The notes below the pieces were generated by a model. That model had not been told where the DNA came from. It made no database searches and was given only the letters and a program-made list of their open reading frames with translations. From Mucilaginibacter lacusdianchii (GTDB taxonomy: Bacteria; Bacteroidota; Bacteroidia; Sphingobacteriales; Sphingobacteriaceae), in assembly GCF_009770985.1 (NCBI RefSeq), contig NZ_WSRW01000002.1:1-64000 (forward strand): a DNA stretch of 64,000 nucleotides, written 5' to 3'. A program made the position numbers and the translations under genes. This document shows, piece by piece, positions 46,161 to 55,508 of the stretch (its first letter is position 1; each line of letters starts with the position of its first letter).

Positions 46161-46817
46161 TTATGACTGTACTATCAAGCCGTCTTTCATGGTTACTTTA
46201 CGGTCTGATAATCCGGCTAATTCTTCGTTATGGGTTACGATGATAAAAGTTTGCTTAAACTCATCACGCAGGTCAACAAACAACTCGTGCAAATCGCGCG
46301 CGTTAGCTGAATCAAGGTTACCCGAAGGTTCGTCTGCTAGCACAAGTGCTGGATTATTAATTAGCGCCCGAGCCACAGCCACACGTTGTTGTTCGCCGCC
46401 CGAAAGCTGATTAGGTTTATGATGCATCCTTTCTTTGAGGCCAAGCTTATTTAGCAAATGCGCCGCGCGCTTTTCGGCTTCCACTTTTGAAGTGCCTGCT
46501 ATGAACGCCGGGATACATACGTTTTCAATAGCGTTAAATTCGGCAAGTAAGTGATGAAACTGGAATATAAAACCAATGTTTGTATTCCTGAAAGCACTTA
46601 GCTGCTTGCTGTTCAAGCGATTCACCTCCAGGTCGTTCAGAAAAATCTGACCTGAATCGGGCTTATCTAATGTGCCTATGATATTAAGCAATGTGCTTTT
46701 ACCGGCGCCGGATGCACCTACAATGGTAACTATTTCGCCTTTAGATACTTCCAGGTCTACCCCTTTTAATATCTGCAGCGCACCGTATGATTTTTGGATA
46801 GACTGTGCTTTAAGCAT
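46161..46817 (-). CDS. lolD: LolD-like ABC transporter ATP-binding protein
   Basis: 218 residues from the ATG at 46817; an earlier in-frame ATG at 46856 would add 13 hydrophobic residues not seen in relatives. Walker [11 protein letters not shown]-loop FIFQFHHLL, signature [15 protein letters not shown], Walker [13 protein letters not shown] and the H-loop THNEEL are complete. LolD drives LolCE to release lipoproteins toward the outer membrane; MacB-type ATPases look alike, and no LolCE gene is adjacent, so the exact member is uncertain. Twelve bases separate it from the 100-residue gene. Confidence 0.85.
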   Translation of the reverse strand: MLKAQSIQKSYGALQILKGVDLEVSKGEIVTIVGASGAGKSTLLNIIGTLDKPDSGQIFLNDLEVNRLNSKQLSAFRNTNIGFIFQFHHLLAEFNAIENVCIPAFIAGTSKVEAEKRAAHLLNKLGLKERMHHKPNQLSGGEQQRVAVARALINNPALVLADEPSGNLDSANARDLHELFVDLRDEFKQTFIIVTHNEELAGLSDRKVTMKDGLIVQS

Positions 46818-46939
46818 GTGCAAAAATAAAAATACCTGCTGCATATCAGCATACAACAGTATTAATACATATAATATTACCTGATTGATTTTTTAAATAG
46901 AACTGAAATTGTAGATTTACCGCAAATTCTTCACAAGAC

Positions 46940-48130
46940 ATGAATATTCACGAATATCAGGGTAAAGCCATTCTAAAAAGTTTTGGCGTTAGAGTACAGG
47001 AAGGCATTGTTGCCGACACTGTGGAAGAGGCTGTTGCAGCCGCCCAAAAAATGAAAGAAGATTTCGGTTCAGACTGGGTGGTAATTAAAGCTCAGATCCA
47101 TGCCGGAGGCCGCGGTAAAGGCGGTGGTGTTAAACTGGCCAAAAACCTGGACGAGGTTAAAGAAAGAGCAGGCGCTATTTTAGGCATGCAGCTGGTAACC
47201 CCACAAACCGGACCTGAAGGTAAAAAAGTAAATAAGGTGTTAGTTGCACAGGATGTTTATTATCCGGGCGCAACCGAAACCAAGGAGTTTTACATGAGCG
47301 TATTGTTAGATCGCGCCAAAGGCCGCAACATCATCATGTACTCAACCGAAGGTGGTATGGATATCGAAGAAGTAGCACACTCTACTCCTCACCTGATTCA
47401 TAAAGAAGAGATTGACCCTAAAGTAGGTTTACAAGGCTTTCAGGCACGTAAAATTGCCTTTAACCTAGGCGTATCGGGCGATGCATTTAAAGATATGGTG
47501 AAATTTATCACCGCTTTATACAAAGCTTATGAAGCTACCGACTCTTCACAATTTGAAATTAACCCGGTATTAAAAACATCAGACAATAAAATTTTAGCCG
47601 TTGATGCTAAAGTAAACCTGGATGATAACGCATTATACCGTCATCCGGATTATGCTGCTATGCGCGATGAATCTGAAGAAGATCCGATGGAAGTTGAAGC
47701 CAGCCAATCAAACCTTAACTACGTAAAACTTGATGGTAACGTAGGTTGTATGGTTAACGGTGCTGGTTTAGCAATGGCCACCATGGACATCATCAAAATT
47801 GCTGGTGGCGAGCCTGCTAACTTTTTGGATGTAGGCGGTACTGCCAACGCACAAACGGTTAAAGCAGCGTTTAACATTATCCTTAAAGATCCGAACGTAA
47901 AAGCTATTTTAATTAACATCTTTGGCGGTATCGTTCGTTGCGACCGTGTAGCGCAAGGCGTTATTGATGCTTATCAGGAAATTGGCAATATACCAGTTCC
48001 AATCATTGTTCGCTTACAGGGTACTAACGCCGAAGAAGCTAAAGAACTGATTGACAACTCAGGTTTAGAAGTATTCTCGGCAATTCTATTAAAAGAAGCA
48101 GCTGAAAGAGTGAAAGAAGTTTTAGCATAA
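46940..48130 (+). CDS. sucC: Succinate-CoA ligase (ADP-forming) beta subunit
   Basis: 396 residues. ATP-grasp N-terminal part: [39 protein letters not shown] (nucleotide-binding loop), [26 protein letters not shown]-terminal ligase part: [19 protein letters not shown] and [16 protein letters not shown]. It forms succinyl-CoA ligase with SucD in the citric acid cycle; SucD is not adjacent, as is usual in this phylum. Confidence 0.97.
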   Translation: MNIHEYQGKAILKSFGVRVQEGIVADTVEEAVAAAQKMKEDFGSDWVVIKAQIHAGGRGKGGGVKLAKNLDEVKERAGAILGMQLVTPQTGPEGKKVNKVLVAQDVYYPGATETKEFYMSVLLDRAKGRNIIMYSTEGGMDIEEVAHSTPHLIHKEEIDPKVGLQGFQARKIAFNLGVSGDAFKDMVKFITALYKAYEATDSSQFEINPVLKTSDNKILAVDAKVNLDDNALYRHPDYAAMRDESEEDPMEVEASQSNLNYVKLDGNVGCMVNGAGLAMATMDIIKIAGGEPANFLDVGGTANAQTVKAAFNIILKDPNVKAILINIFGGIVRCDRVAQGVIDAYQEIGNIPVPIIVRLQGTNAEEAKELIDNSGLEVFSAILLKEAAERVKEVLA

Positions 48131-48154
48131 CTAATTTCTTAACCTACATTAAGA

Positions 48155-48182
48155 AGGGAACTCAAAAAGTTCCCTTTTTTTG
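48155..48182 (+). terminator. Terminator of sucC
   Basis: AAGGGAACT (48155-48163) pairs with AGTTCCCTT (48169-48177) around CAAAA, with a T-run to 48182. Confidence 0.93.
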
Positions 48183-48206
48183 TGTCGTTAAATAATTACA
48201 GAAACG

Positions 48207-48237
48207 TTGCATGTTACAACATTCAACGTTAAATTTG
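48207..48237 (+). promoter_or_regulatory. Promoter of the YceI gene
   Basis: TTG (48207-48209), 20 bases, TAAATTTG (48230-48237): a complete Bacteroidota promoter, 27 bases before the YceI ATG. Confidence 0.7.
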
Positions 48238-48264
48238 AGAAAACACTAAAACAATCAATTAACT

Positions 48265-48798
48265 ATGGCTACTACAAAATGGGTATTAGACCCAACCCAC
48301 TCAGAAGTACAGTTTAAAGTAAAACACCTGGTCATTTCGACCGTTACAGGCGCTTTCAGAAAGTTTGAAGGTGAAGTGGTAACCGAGAGCGACGATTTTC
48401 AGGATTCGGAAATCGATTTTTCATTGGACGTGGAAAGCATTGATACCAACCAGGAAGCGCGTGACCAGCACTTGAAATCAGCAGAGTTTTTTGACGCGGC
48501 TACTTATCCGAAAATCAGTTTCAAATCGACCTCATTAAAAAAGGTTGACAGTGATACTTACAAACTGGAAGGCAACCTGACTGTGAGAGATGTAACTAAA
48601 CCGGTAACCTTAGACGTAGAGTTTGGTGGCTCGGCTGATGACTTTTATGGCAATACCAAAGCAGGCTTTGAAGTAACCGGTAAAATTAGCCGTAAAGAGT
48701 TTGGCTTAACCTGGAGCGCTGTTACCGAGGCAGGTTCTGTAGTAGTTGGCGACGAAATCAAATTAATTATGAATGTGCAGTTTATTAAGCAAGCCTAA
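48265..48798 (+). CDS. YceI-family lipid-binding protein
   Basis: 177 residues of a lipocalin-like barrel: start WVLDPTHSEVQFKVKHLVIS, then SDDFQDSEIDFSLDVESIDT, HLKSAEFFDAATYPKISFKS, TVRDVTKPVTLDVEF and FGLTWSA. YceI-like proteins bind isoprenoids or fatty acids. This one has no signal peptide, so it is cytoplasmic or exported by other means. Monocistronic with its own promoter and terminator. Confidence 0.9.
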   Translation: MATTKWVLDPTHSEVQFKVKHLVISTVTGAFRKFEGEVVTESDDFQDSEIDFSLDVESIDTNQEARDQHLKSAEFFDAATYPKISFKSTSLKKVDSDTYKLEGNLTVRDVTKPVTLDVEFGGSADDFYGNTKAGFEVTGKISRKEFGLTWSAVTEAGSVVVGDEIKLIMNVQFIKQA

Positions 48799-48820
48799 TA
48801 TTACGAAGCATATATTTATT

Positions 48821-48855
48821 AAACGCCTGTATGTTTTACATACGGGCGTTTACTT
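48821..48855 (+). terminator. Terminator of the YceI gene
   Basis: AAACGCCTGTATG (48821-48833) pairs with CATACGGGCGTTT (48839-48851) with one wobble, around TTTTA. Confidence 0.8.
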
Positions 48856-48898
48856 TGTACATAGTATCGTAAAAAACTTTTTAAAACCAACCATACAC

Positions 48899-48906
48899 TA
48901 TATTTG
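48899..48906 (+). promoter_or_regulatory. Probable -7 element of the Sua5-like gene
   Basis: TATATTTG is a perfect TAnnTTTG and ends 11 bases before the ATG, leaving a very short untranslated leader. No clear TTG at -33. Confidence 0.5.
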
Positions 48907-48917
48907 CTTTCTATAGC

Positions 48918-49538
48918 ATGCTCATTAAAATATATCCCGAAAATCCGAATCCTAAAGCTATCGAGCAGGTAGTGCAAGTATTACGCAAAGGCGGCCTTAT
49001 CATTTATCCTACCGATACCATTTATGGCTTAGGTTGCGACATTACCAATCAAAAGGCTATCGAGGCCATCGCCCGTATTAGAAACATCAAACCTGAAAAA
49101 GCCAATTTTTCATTTATCTGCTACGACTTGAGCCATATATCGGATTATATTAAGCCTATTGACAACGCCACCTTCAGGGTATTAAAAAAAGCTTTGCCTG
49201 GCCCGTTCACTTTTATTTTTAACGCAAGTCATAATGTACCCAAGTTGTTAAGTTCAAAAAAGAAAACTGTAGGTATACGGGTACCTGATAATGATATTGC
49301 ACGTGAAATTGTGAAACAGCTTGGTAATCCTATCCTGTCTACCTCCATCCGTGATGAAGACGATATCATGGAATACTCAACCGACCCGGAACTTATTCAC
49401 GAGAAATACGAGAGCTTAGTAGATATTGTGATAGATGGTGGATATGGCGACAATACCGCTTCAACTGTGGTAGATTGTACCAACGGCGATTTTGAAGTTA
49501 TACGTGAAGGTAAAGGCGATTTGGAGATTTACTTGTAG
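48918..49538 (+). CDS. L-threonylcarbamoyladenylate synthase family protein (Sua5/YciO/YrdC)
   Basis: 206 residues, the size of YciO/YrdC single-domain members. GGLIIYPTDTIYGLGCDI is the family signature, with IARIRNIKPEKANFSFIC, LPGPFTFIF and GIRVPDNDIAREIV following. The best-known activity is making threonylcarbamoyl-AMP for the t6A modification of tRNA; whether this is the active TsaC or the YciO paralogue cannot be decided here. Monocistronic. Confidence 0.88.
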   Translation: MLIKIYPENPNPKAIEQVVQVLRKGGLIIYPTDTIYGLGCDITNQKAIEAIARIRNIKPEKANFSFICYDLSHISDYIKPIDNATFRVLKKALPGPFTFIFNASHNVPKLLSSKKKTVGIRVPDNDIAREIVKQLGNPILSTSIRDEDDIMEYSTDPELIHEKYESLVDIVIDGGYGDNTASTVVDCTNGDFEVIREGKGDLEIYL

Positions 49539-49590
49539 CTTGTGAGTAAAGTTAAGAGCTAAGAACCAAGACAGCTTTTATATAAAATTG

Positions 49591-49679
49591 TGTCATCTCG
49601 AATGGCAGTGAGATCTTTTGGAAAAGAAACGATTGACAAATCGCTTTCAAAAGATTTCTCGTTAGCACTCGAAATGACA
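49591..49679 (-). repeat. Dispersed palindromic element, copy 1
   Basis: About 89 bp bounded by TGTCATCTCGAA on the left and, as reverse complement, TGTCATTTCGAG on the right; the two arms of about 30 bases pair almost fully. It is in reverse orientation to the copy at 55509 and sits just past the trpA stop, where it could also terminate or stabilise transcripts. Confidence 0.85.
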
Positions 49680-49689
49680 GTTTTTTGCT

Positions 49690-50475
49690 CTATCCTTTAA
49701 TAGATTGGATAAATTCCGGTATCCGTTCCAAATAGTTTTCCGTTCCCAAGAACTTAACAAAGGCACTACCTACAATGGCGCCATTGGCATAAGCCGTGGC
49801 TTTTTGATAAGCTGGCTTATCGGCAATACCAAAACCTATCACCGTAGGATTTTTAAGCTGCATATCTTTAATGCGCTGAAAATAACTTTCTATTGTGTCG
49901 GAGATGGTAAGGTTGCGACCGGTGATGGATGCTGAAGAAAGCAGATAAATAAAGCTGTTGCTCAACTCATCAATTTTTCGGATGCGTGACTCTGCAGTTT
50001 GCGGTGTTACCAAAAAGATATTGCTTAGGTTGTGCTTGGCAAATATGTCTTTATATAATTGTTCATACTCGTACATCGGCAGGTCGGGTACAATCACGCC
50101 GTCTACTCCTACCTCAGCGGCTTTGGCACAAAAACGTTCTACGCCGTATTGTACCATTGGATTGGCATAGCCCATCAATAGTACAGGTATAGTTACCCTT
50201 TGGCGCAGGTCTTTTAATTGCTCAAACAGCAGGTTAAGATTCATGCCATTATCCAGCGCTTTTTGTGAGCTGTGTTGGATGGTTGGACCATCGGCTACAG
50301 GATCGGAGTACGGAAAGCCGATTTCCAAAAAGTCTGCTCCCGCTTTTTCCAACGCTTCGGCTATATCTAAAGTGGTATTCAGTTCGGGGTAACCAGCCGT
50401 AAAATAAACCGATAGCAGGTTGTTTTTCTTTTCGTCGAACATGGTGTTCAACCGGTTTGCAATTACAGTTTGCAT
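49690..50475 (-). CDS. trpA: Tryptophan synthase alpha chain
   Basis: 261 residues. It cleaves indole-3-glycerol phosphate to indole and glyceraldehyde phosphate and passes indole to TrpB. The active-site acids lie in ADFLEIGFPYSDPVADGPT (Glu and Asp), and the phosphate-binding part is in IGFGIADK and NGAIVGSAFVKF. The last gene of the trpDFBA operon, four bases after trpB. Confidence 0.97.
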   Translation of the reverse strand: MQTVIANRLNTMFDEKKNNLLSVYFTAGYPELNTTLDIAEALEKAGADFLEIGFPYSDPVADGPTIQHSSQKALDNGMNLNLLFEQLKDLRQRVTIPVLLMGYANPMVQYGVERFCAKAAEVGVDGVIVPDLPMYEYEQLYKDIFAKHNLSNIFLVTPQTAESRIRKIDELSNSFIYLLSSASITGRNLTISDTIESYFQRIKDMQLKNPTVIGFGIADKPAYQKATAYANGAIVGSAFVKFLGTENYLERIPEFIQSIKG

Positions 50476-50479
50476 ATAA

Positions 50480-51661
50480 TTAAAAGCCGAAGTGTTTAAT
50501 GTAAGTATTTAAGTCTTTATCGCCGCGCCCAGACAGACATACAATTACGTTGTCGTCTTTCTGAAACTGCATTTTTTCGAGATGTGCGAAAGCATGAGCC
50601 GACTCAATTGCCGGAATAATTCCCTCCAGTTGCGAAAGCAGCAATCCGGCGTTTAATGCTTCATCGTCGGTAATGCTTACGTATTGCGCCCGCTGTACTT
50701 TATGCAAATGTGCATGCTGCGGCCCAATGCCTGGGTAATCTAACCCAGCCGAAATAGAATAAGGCTCTACAACCTGCCCGTCGTCAGTCTGCATTAAAAT
50801 GGTACGGCTACCATGCAATATGCCTTCTTTGCCAAGTACCGATGTGGCAGCAGAATGGCCGCTGTCTAAACCTTTACCCGCAGCTTCAACCGCAATTAAC
50901 TTTACTGCTTCATCATCTAAAAAATGGTAAAACATCCCCATCGCATTACTACCTCCGCCCACGCAGGCCAGTACATACTCGGGAAGATCTTTGCCGGTTT
51001 GTTCTTGCAGTTGTTTTTTAGCTTCTAATGAAATGATAGATTGAAAACGGGCAACCATTTCTGGGTACGGATACGGACCAACTACCGAGCCGATGATGTA
51101 ATGCGTATCTTCTGGGTTATTAATCCAGTCGCGCATGGCTTCGTTGGTAGCATCTTTCAGCGTTTTACTGCCTGAGGTGGCCGGAATTACCTTAGCACCC
51201 AGCATTTTCATACGGGCCACGTTGGGTGCCTGACGCTCCATGTCTATTTCGCCCATATACACTACGCATTCGATGCCACGCAACGCACATACTGTTGCGG
51301 TAGCAACGCCATGCTGCCCAGCTCCAGTTTCGGCAATGATACGTTTTTTGCCCAAGCGCTCGGCCAGTAAAATCTGGCCAATGGCATTGTTGATTTTATG
51401 CGAACCGGTGTGGTTCAGATCTTCGCGCTTTAGAAATATGTTAGCGCCATATTTTTCAGACAGGCGTTTGGCAAAGTACAAAGGCGATGGCCTGCCAACG
51501 TAATCTTTCAACAACTGATCAAACTCTGCTATAAAACTGGCATCGTTAGTTATATTTTGGTATTGCTGACGCAGTTCCTCAACATTCGGGTACAGCATTT
51601 CAGGGATATAAGCTCCGCCGAAATCACCGTAATACCCCTGCTCGTTAACTGTATATTTCAT
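50480..51661 (-). CDS. trpB: Tryptophan synthase beta chain
   Basis: 393 residues, PLP-dependent. [32 protein letters not shown] with the PLP lysine, [20 protein letters not shown], and the PLP-phosphate loop [12 protein letters not shown] are all present. It joins indole and serine to tryptophan. Its first bases overlap the trpF stop by four (51658-51661) and trpA follows four bases later: typical translational coupling. Confidence 0.98.
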   Translation of the reverse strand: MKYTVNEQGYYGDFGGAYIPEMLYPNVEELRQQYQNITNDASFIAEFDQLLKDYVGRPSPLYFAKRLSEKYGANIFLKREDLNHTGSHKINNAIGQILLAERLGKKRIIAETGAGQHGVATATVCALRGIECVVYMGEIDMERQAPNVARMKMLGAKVIPATSGSKTLKDATNEAMRDWINNPEDTHYIIGSVVGPYPYPEMVARFQSIISLEAKKQLQEQTGKDLPEYVLACVGGGSNAMGMFYHFLDDEAVKLIAVEAAGKGLDSGHSAATSVLGKEGILHGSRTILMQTDDGQVVEPYSISAGLDYPGIGPQHAHLHKVQRAQYVSITDDEALNAGLLLSQLEGIIPAIESAHAFAHLEKMQFQKDDNVIVCLSGRGDKDLNTYIKHFGF

Positions 51662-52287
51662 TGTATATCGTTTTCTCTAAGTATATGAAATGCATTGTGT
51701 AGCTTTTCTACGTCTTTTAAACCTGGTTGGGTTTCAAACCGGCTGTTTAGGTCAACACCATAAAAAGCCGGATGTTTAATTTGCTTTACCTGATCAATAT
51801 TTTCCAAGCTTAAACCGCCACAAACAAAAAATGGTGTATCTAGTCGGTAATTGTTTAGAATACTCCAGTTAAACGTTCTGCCCGATCCGCCATGGCCTTC
51901 CGTTTTGGTATCAAACATAAAGTAATCGACATATCCCTGATAAGCGTTCAGTTGTTCAAAATCAAAGTTATCATCTACACCAAACGCCTTAAACACGGTT
52001 ACCTTAGTTTGAAGACTTTGGCAAAAGGCCGGGCTTTCGGTGCCATGCAGTTGCACAGCATTAAAGTCGAACTGTTCAATTAATAGGTTTATTTTATCTG
52101 CATCTTCATTTACAAACACTGCTGTTTTGTAAATGAATTCTGGTAATTGATCTAAAGTTTCGGGTGGTAAAGCGGCAATATATCTGGGCGATAAATCGTA
52201 GCAGATGAAACCCATGTAATCGGGTTTAAGATCAGCAACGGCTTGTATATTTTCGGAATGCTTCATTCCGCACACTTTTATTTTCAT
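51658..52287 (-). CDS. trpF: Phosphoribosylanthranilate isomerase
   Basis: 209 residues of a TIM barrel. [14 protein letters not shown] is the signature with the catalytic Cys, and the catalytic Asp sits in [29 protein letters not shown] end motifs ([16 protein letters not shown]) bind phosphate. The trpF stop overlaps the trpB start by four bases; the trpD stop lies four bases before its own start. Confidence 0.95.
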   Translation of the reverse strand: MKIKVCGMKHSENIQAVADLKPDYMGFICYDLSPRYIAALPPETLDQLPEFIYKTAVFVNEDADKINLLIEQFDFNAVQLHGTESPAFCQSLQTKVTVFKAFGVDDNFDFEQLNAYQGYVDYFMFDTKTEGHGGSGRTFNWSILNNYRLDTPFFVCGGLSLENIDQVKQIKHPAFYGVDLNSRFETQPGLKDVEKLHNAFHILRENDIQ

Positions 52288-52291
52288 AACC

Positions 52292-53281
52292 TTAATTTGC
52301 GAGCAGTTGTTTAAAACTGTTCAATGCACGACCACTCATCAGTGCTTCTTCAGCCTCGTAAAAACTATCGGCAAAAGTCTGCTCGGGTTTGATAGTTTTT
52401 ATTGCTAATGCAGCGTTGCATAGCACAACACTACTTTGCGCATTAGTTGCTTCGTTGTTCAACACTTTCATAAAAATGTCAGCAGACTCTGCTATCGTAT
52501 GCCCACCTGTTATTTCAGAGGCATCCAGCTTTTCAAAACCAAGACTTTCCAATGTGTTGATTTGCTCACCTGCGGTCGAAAATGTTTTGAAGTCCCCCGT
52601 TAGCGACACTTCGTCATATCCATCCAATGCATTTACAATAGTGTAGTTAACAAATGACTTTTGGTAAAGGTAAGCATACAAACGTGCCAGCTCCAGGTTG
52701 TACACCCCTACCATTTGGTTGTTGGGCTTAGCCGGATTAACCATTGGGCCCAGCATGTTAAAGAATGTTTTCACACCCAGTTCGCGACGGATAGGCGCAA
52801 CGGTTTTCATGGCTGGGTGAAATAGCGGTGCATGCAAAAAAGTAATATTTGCTTTCTCCAAACTTGTATTTAAACAGCTTTGGTCGTTGGTAAACTGGTA
52901 CCCCAAATATTCCATTACGTTAGATGAGCCACAGCCAGACGATACGCCGTAGTTGCCATGCTTCGCTACTTTGTACCCAGCACCCGCTACCACAAACGAA
53001 GCCAGCGTAGATATATTAAAGGTGTCTTTTCCATCGCCGCCAGTACCGCAAAGGTCTATCAATTGGTCGGCTTCCAGATTGACAGGCAGGCACAGTTCCA
53101 GCATGGCATCGCGGAAACCTTCCAGTTCATCAACGGTAATACTGCGCATGCAGTAAGCCGTCATGAAGGCTGCCATCTGCGAGGCATTATACTTTCCTTG
53201 TGCAATATTGGTCAGAATTTCTTTTGACTGGTTGCGGCTGAATGTTTTATGTTCAAATAAATGGTTAAGTATTGCTTTCAT
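52292..53281 (-). CDS. trpD: Anthranilate phosphoribosyltransferase
   Basis: 329 residues. DLCGTGGDGKDTFNISTLAS is the PRPP-binding signature, KHGNYGVSSGCGSSNVMEYLG and FLHAPLFHPAMKTVAPIRRELG bind anthranilate. It transfers phosphoribose to anthranilate. First structural gene of this leftward operon, behind the leader at 53434-53475. TrpE, TrpG and TrpC genes are not in the window. Confidence 0.97.
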   Translation of the reverse strand: MKAILNHLFEHKTFSRNQSKEILTNIAQGKYNASQMAAFMTAYCMRSITVDELEGFRDAMLELCLPVNLEADQLIDLCGTGGDGKDTFNISTLASFVVAGAGYKVAKHGNYGVSSGCGSSNVMEYLGYQFTNDQSCLNTSLEKANITFLHAPLFHPAMKTVAPIRRELGVKTFFNMLGPMVNPAKPNNQMVGVYNLELARLYAYLYQKSFVNYTIVNALDGYDEVSLTGDFKTFSTAGEQINTLESLGFEKLDASEITGGHTIAESADIFMKVLNNEATNAQSSVVLCNAALAIKTIKPEQTFADSFYEAEEALMSGRALNSFKQLLAN

Positions 53282-53360
53282 ATGCTTTAATCCCTAAACA
53301 GGAAATAAAATTAAATAATGCCTCGATTTAATACGCCTCTCCGTTACGGCACCGGGGCGC

Positions 53361-53392
53361 AAAAATAAAGGGTTGCCTTTTGGGCAACCCTT
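53361..53392 (-). terminator. Attenuator terminator of the trp leader
   Basis: Minus strand AAGGGTTGCC (53392-53383) pairs with GGCAACCCTT (53377-53368) around CAAAA, followed by TATTTTT. It lies 41 bases after the leader-peptide stop and 79 bases before trpD. Confidence 0.92.
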
Positions 53393-53433
53393 GTAATATC
53401 TATTAAAATAACAAATAGGAGATTGCCTTACGA

Positions 53434-53475
53434 TTACTCGTTAAGCCACCACCAATTGTTGTTTTGTATATTCAT
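53434..53475 (-). CDS. trpL: trp operon leader peptide with three consecutive Trp codons
   Basis: Thirteen codons: MNIQNNNWWWLNE, then TAA. Three TGG codons in a row in a 13-codon frame, directly upstream of trpDFBA and of a terminator, are the mark of a leader peptide that senses charged tRNA-Trp. Competing pairings are visible on the minus strand. CTTAACGA (right after the Trp codons) pairs with TCGTAAG. GGCAATCT overlaps that second strand and pairs with GGGTTGCC of the terminator's 5' arm. So a ribosome stalled at the Trp codons would free strand 2 to break the terminator, the classical 1:2 / 2:3 / 3:4 arrangement. It is too short for ordinary gene finders. Confidence 0.88.
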   Translation of the reverse strand: MNIQNNNWWWLNE

Positions 53476-53487
53476 TGTTCGTTGTGG

Positions 53488-53519
53488 CAAATATGAAAAT
53501 ACTTTTTTCTAAATGCAAA
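53488..53519 (-). promoter_or_regulatory. Promoter of the trp leader and operon
   Basis: Minus strand TTTG (53519-53516), 20 bases, CATATTTG (53495-53488), a one-mismatch TAnnTTTG. Transcription would start close to 53482, about seven bases before the leader-peptide ATG. The space also has to serve the divergent channel gene. Confidence 0.65.
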
Positions 53520-53571
53520 TACTTAATTATATTTTTATCCGGCTATAAAAACAGCGACCACAAATTATCAC

Positions 53572-54519
53572 ATGGCTATCGAGAAAAAAACTATAAATCC
53601 CGAAGACGACCTCGGCTTTGGTAACCAAGCAGTTTCTCAGCGCGTTATAAACCGGGATGGCTCAATCAATGTAATTCGCAAAGGCCTGCCTTTTTTCAAT
53701 ACCATTGATAATTACAACAGCTTAATCACCATGCCCTGGCCTAAGTTTTGGATGATTGTGATTAGCGCCTACCTGGCTACTAATATTTTATTTGCTAGTA
53801 TATATGTAACACTGGGTATTGAAAACTTAAACGGTGCCGACGGTGCTTCGCCCCTGCACCACTTTCTGGATGCTTTCTTTTTTTCGGCTCAAACACTTTC
53901 TACGGTTGGCTACGGACATATCAGCCCCAAAAGTGTAGCCACCAACTTTGTTGCAGCTTTTGAATCGATGATGGGCTTATTAGCTTTTGCTATTGCCACT
54001 GGTTTATTATACGGTCGCTTTTCGAGGCCGTCTGCTAAAATCGCTTACAGCAGTTCGATGCTGATAGCGCCTTACCGAATAACCGGTCGAGGATTAATGT
54101 TTAGGCTGGCCAACAAAAGACGCAATACACTGGCCGACGTAACCGTGGAAATCATTTTTTCATACAATGAAAATGTGGATGGTAAAACGGTACGTAAGTT
54201 TTTCCCTTTGGAATTAGAACGCCGGCAGGCGAGCATATTAACCCTGAGCTGGACGGTAGTACATCCGCTGGACGATAACAGTCCCATAAAAAATATCACC
54301 CTTGAAGAGTTGAAAGCTACTAACGCCAGCTTTGCTGTATTACTTAAAGCTTATGACGATACCTTTGCACAAACCGTGCATTCACGTACCTCTTACCAAT
54401 TCGATGAAATTGTTTGGGCAGCCCGCTTTACCCCTGCATTTTATACCAATGAAACTGGTAAAGTAACTTTAGACATCAACAAAATAAGCGACTGCATACC
54501 GGCTGAATTACCTTCCTAA
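53572..54519 (+). CDS. Kir-type (inward-rectifier) potassium channel
   Basis: 315 residues, KirBac architecture. An amphipathic N-terminus is followed by outer helix (about 57-80), pore helix and filter TVGYG (111-115), inner helix (about 122-145, GLLAFAIATGLLYGRFSRP), and a long immunoglobulin-like cytoplasmic domain (about 150-315, DVTVEIIFSYNEN to LELERRQASILTLSWTVVHPLDD). KirBac channels let potassium pass and are gated by lipids and the cytoplasmic domain. The function in this organism is not known. Its start lies 96 bases from the divergent trp leader peptide. Confidence 0.93.
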   Translation: MAIEKKTINPEDDLGFGNQAVSQRVINRDGSINVIRKGLPFFNTIDNYNSLITMPWPKFWMIVISAYLATNILFASIYVTLGIENLNGADGASPLHHFLDAFFFSAQTLSTVGYGHISPKSVATNFVAAFESMMGLLAFAIATGLLYGRFSRPSAKIAYSSSMLIAPYRITGRGLMFRLANKRRNTLADVTVEIIFSYNENVDGKTVRKFFPLELERRQASILTLSWTVVHPLDDNSPIKNITLEELKATNASFAVLLKAYDDTFAQTVHSRTSYQFDEIVWAARFTPAFYTNETGKVTLDINKISDCIPAELPS

Positions 54520-54587
54520 TTATGTTTTTTCGTTTTAATTAAACACACAGGTTGTTTCTTAGTTAACTTATAAAGTATTTAACTACC

Positions 54588-55448
54588 ATGGAACAAAAAC
54601 CAACACAATTTCCGGCAGAAACCCAGGCCTCTCAACCGGGCGTTGAACAAGAAATGACACCGAAACCGGAATACATTAATGAAAACTACAAAGCTTCCGG
54701 CAAATTACAAGGTAAGGTAGCCCTTATTACTGGTGGAGACAGTGGTATTGGTCGTGCCGTTAGTGTACACTACGCATACGAAGGTGCCGATGTGGCTATT
54801 GTTTACTTTGATGAGGATCAGGATGCGGAAGAAACCAAAAAATTGGTTGAACAAGCCGGACAACGCTGCCTGCTGATTAAAGGAGATATTAAACAAAGTA
54901 GCTTTTGTAAAGAAGCGGTTGAAAAAACAGTTGCCAATTTAGGTAAGCTAAACATCCTGGTTAATAATGCTGCCATGCAGTTTCCGCAGGAAAATCTGCA
55001 AGATATAGATGCTGAACAATTAGACACCACTTTCAGAACCAATATTTACTCGCAATTCCACTTTGCATCGGCTGCTTTAAATTATTTGCATGAAGGCGAT
55101 TGCATAATAAACACCACATCGGTCACAGCTTATCGTGCATCGCCTGAACTAATAGACTATTCATCAACTAAAGGGGCTATAGTAACTTTTACCCGTTCAT
55201 TATCAAAAAACCTGGCCGAGAAAAAAATCAGGGTTAACGGTGTAGCGCCCGGTCCTATATGGACACCGCTGATCGTATCTACTTTCCCGGAAGAAAAGGT
55301 TAAATCGTTTGGTCAGGATGTACCGCTGGGCCGTGCTGGTCAGCCTTCAGAAGTGGCACCTGCCTATGTTTTCTTGGCTTCACAAGATGCATCTTACATC
55401 ACCGGCCAAATTATTCATGTAAATGGTGGCGAAGTGGTCAATGGCTAA
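54588..55448 (+). CDS. SDR-family oxidoreductase (YghA/YhdF type)
   Basis: 286 residues. An N-terminal Pro-rich extension (QFPAETQASQPG) precedes the Rossmann fold: ALITGGDSGIGRAV, NNAA (NNAAMQFPQE), and the catalytic Ser-Tyr-Lys set (STSVTAY region, Tyr and Lys in YSSTKGA). The long N-terminus with PKPEYINENYKASGKL is typical of the YghA and general-stress-type SDRs. NADPH-dependent reduction of an aldehyde or ketone is likely, substrate unknown. Monocistronic. Confidence 0.92.
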   Translation: MEQKPTQFPAETQASQPGVEQEMTPKPEYINENYKASGKLQGKVALITGGDSGIGRAVSVHYAYEGADVAIVYFDEDQDAEETKKLVEQAGQRCLLIKGDIKQSSFCKEAVEKTVANLGKLNILVNNAAMQFPQENLQDIDAEQLDTTFRTNIYSQFHFASAALNYLHEGDCIINTTSVTAYRASPELIDYSSTKGAIVTFTRSLSKNLAEKKIRVNGVAPGPIWTPLIVSTFPEEKVKSFGQDVPLGRAGQPSEVAPAYVFLASQDASYITGQIIHVNGGEVVNG

Positions 55449-55456
55449 CCTTTCTC

Positions 55457-55481
55457 AAACCCTCCCCCCGGGAGGGTTTTT
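55457..55481 (+). terminator. Terminator of the SDR gene
   Basis: AAACCCTCCC (55457-55466) pairs with GGGAGGGTTT (55470-55479) around CCC, followed by TT. Confidence 0.88.
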
Positions 55482-55508
55482 AATTTACTCAATTTCCATA
55501 AACAAGAT

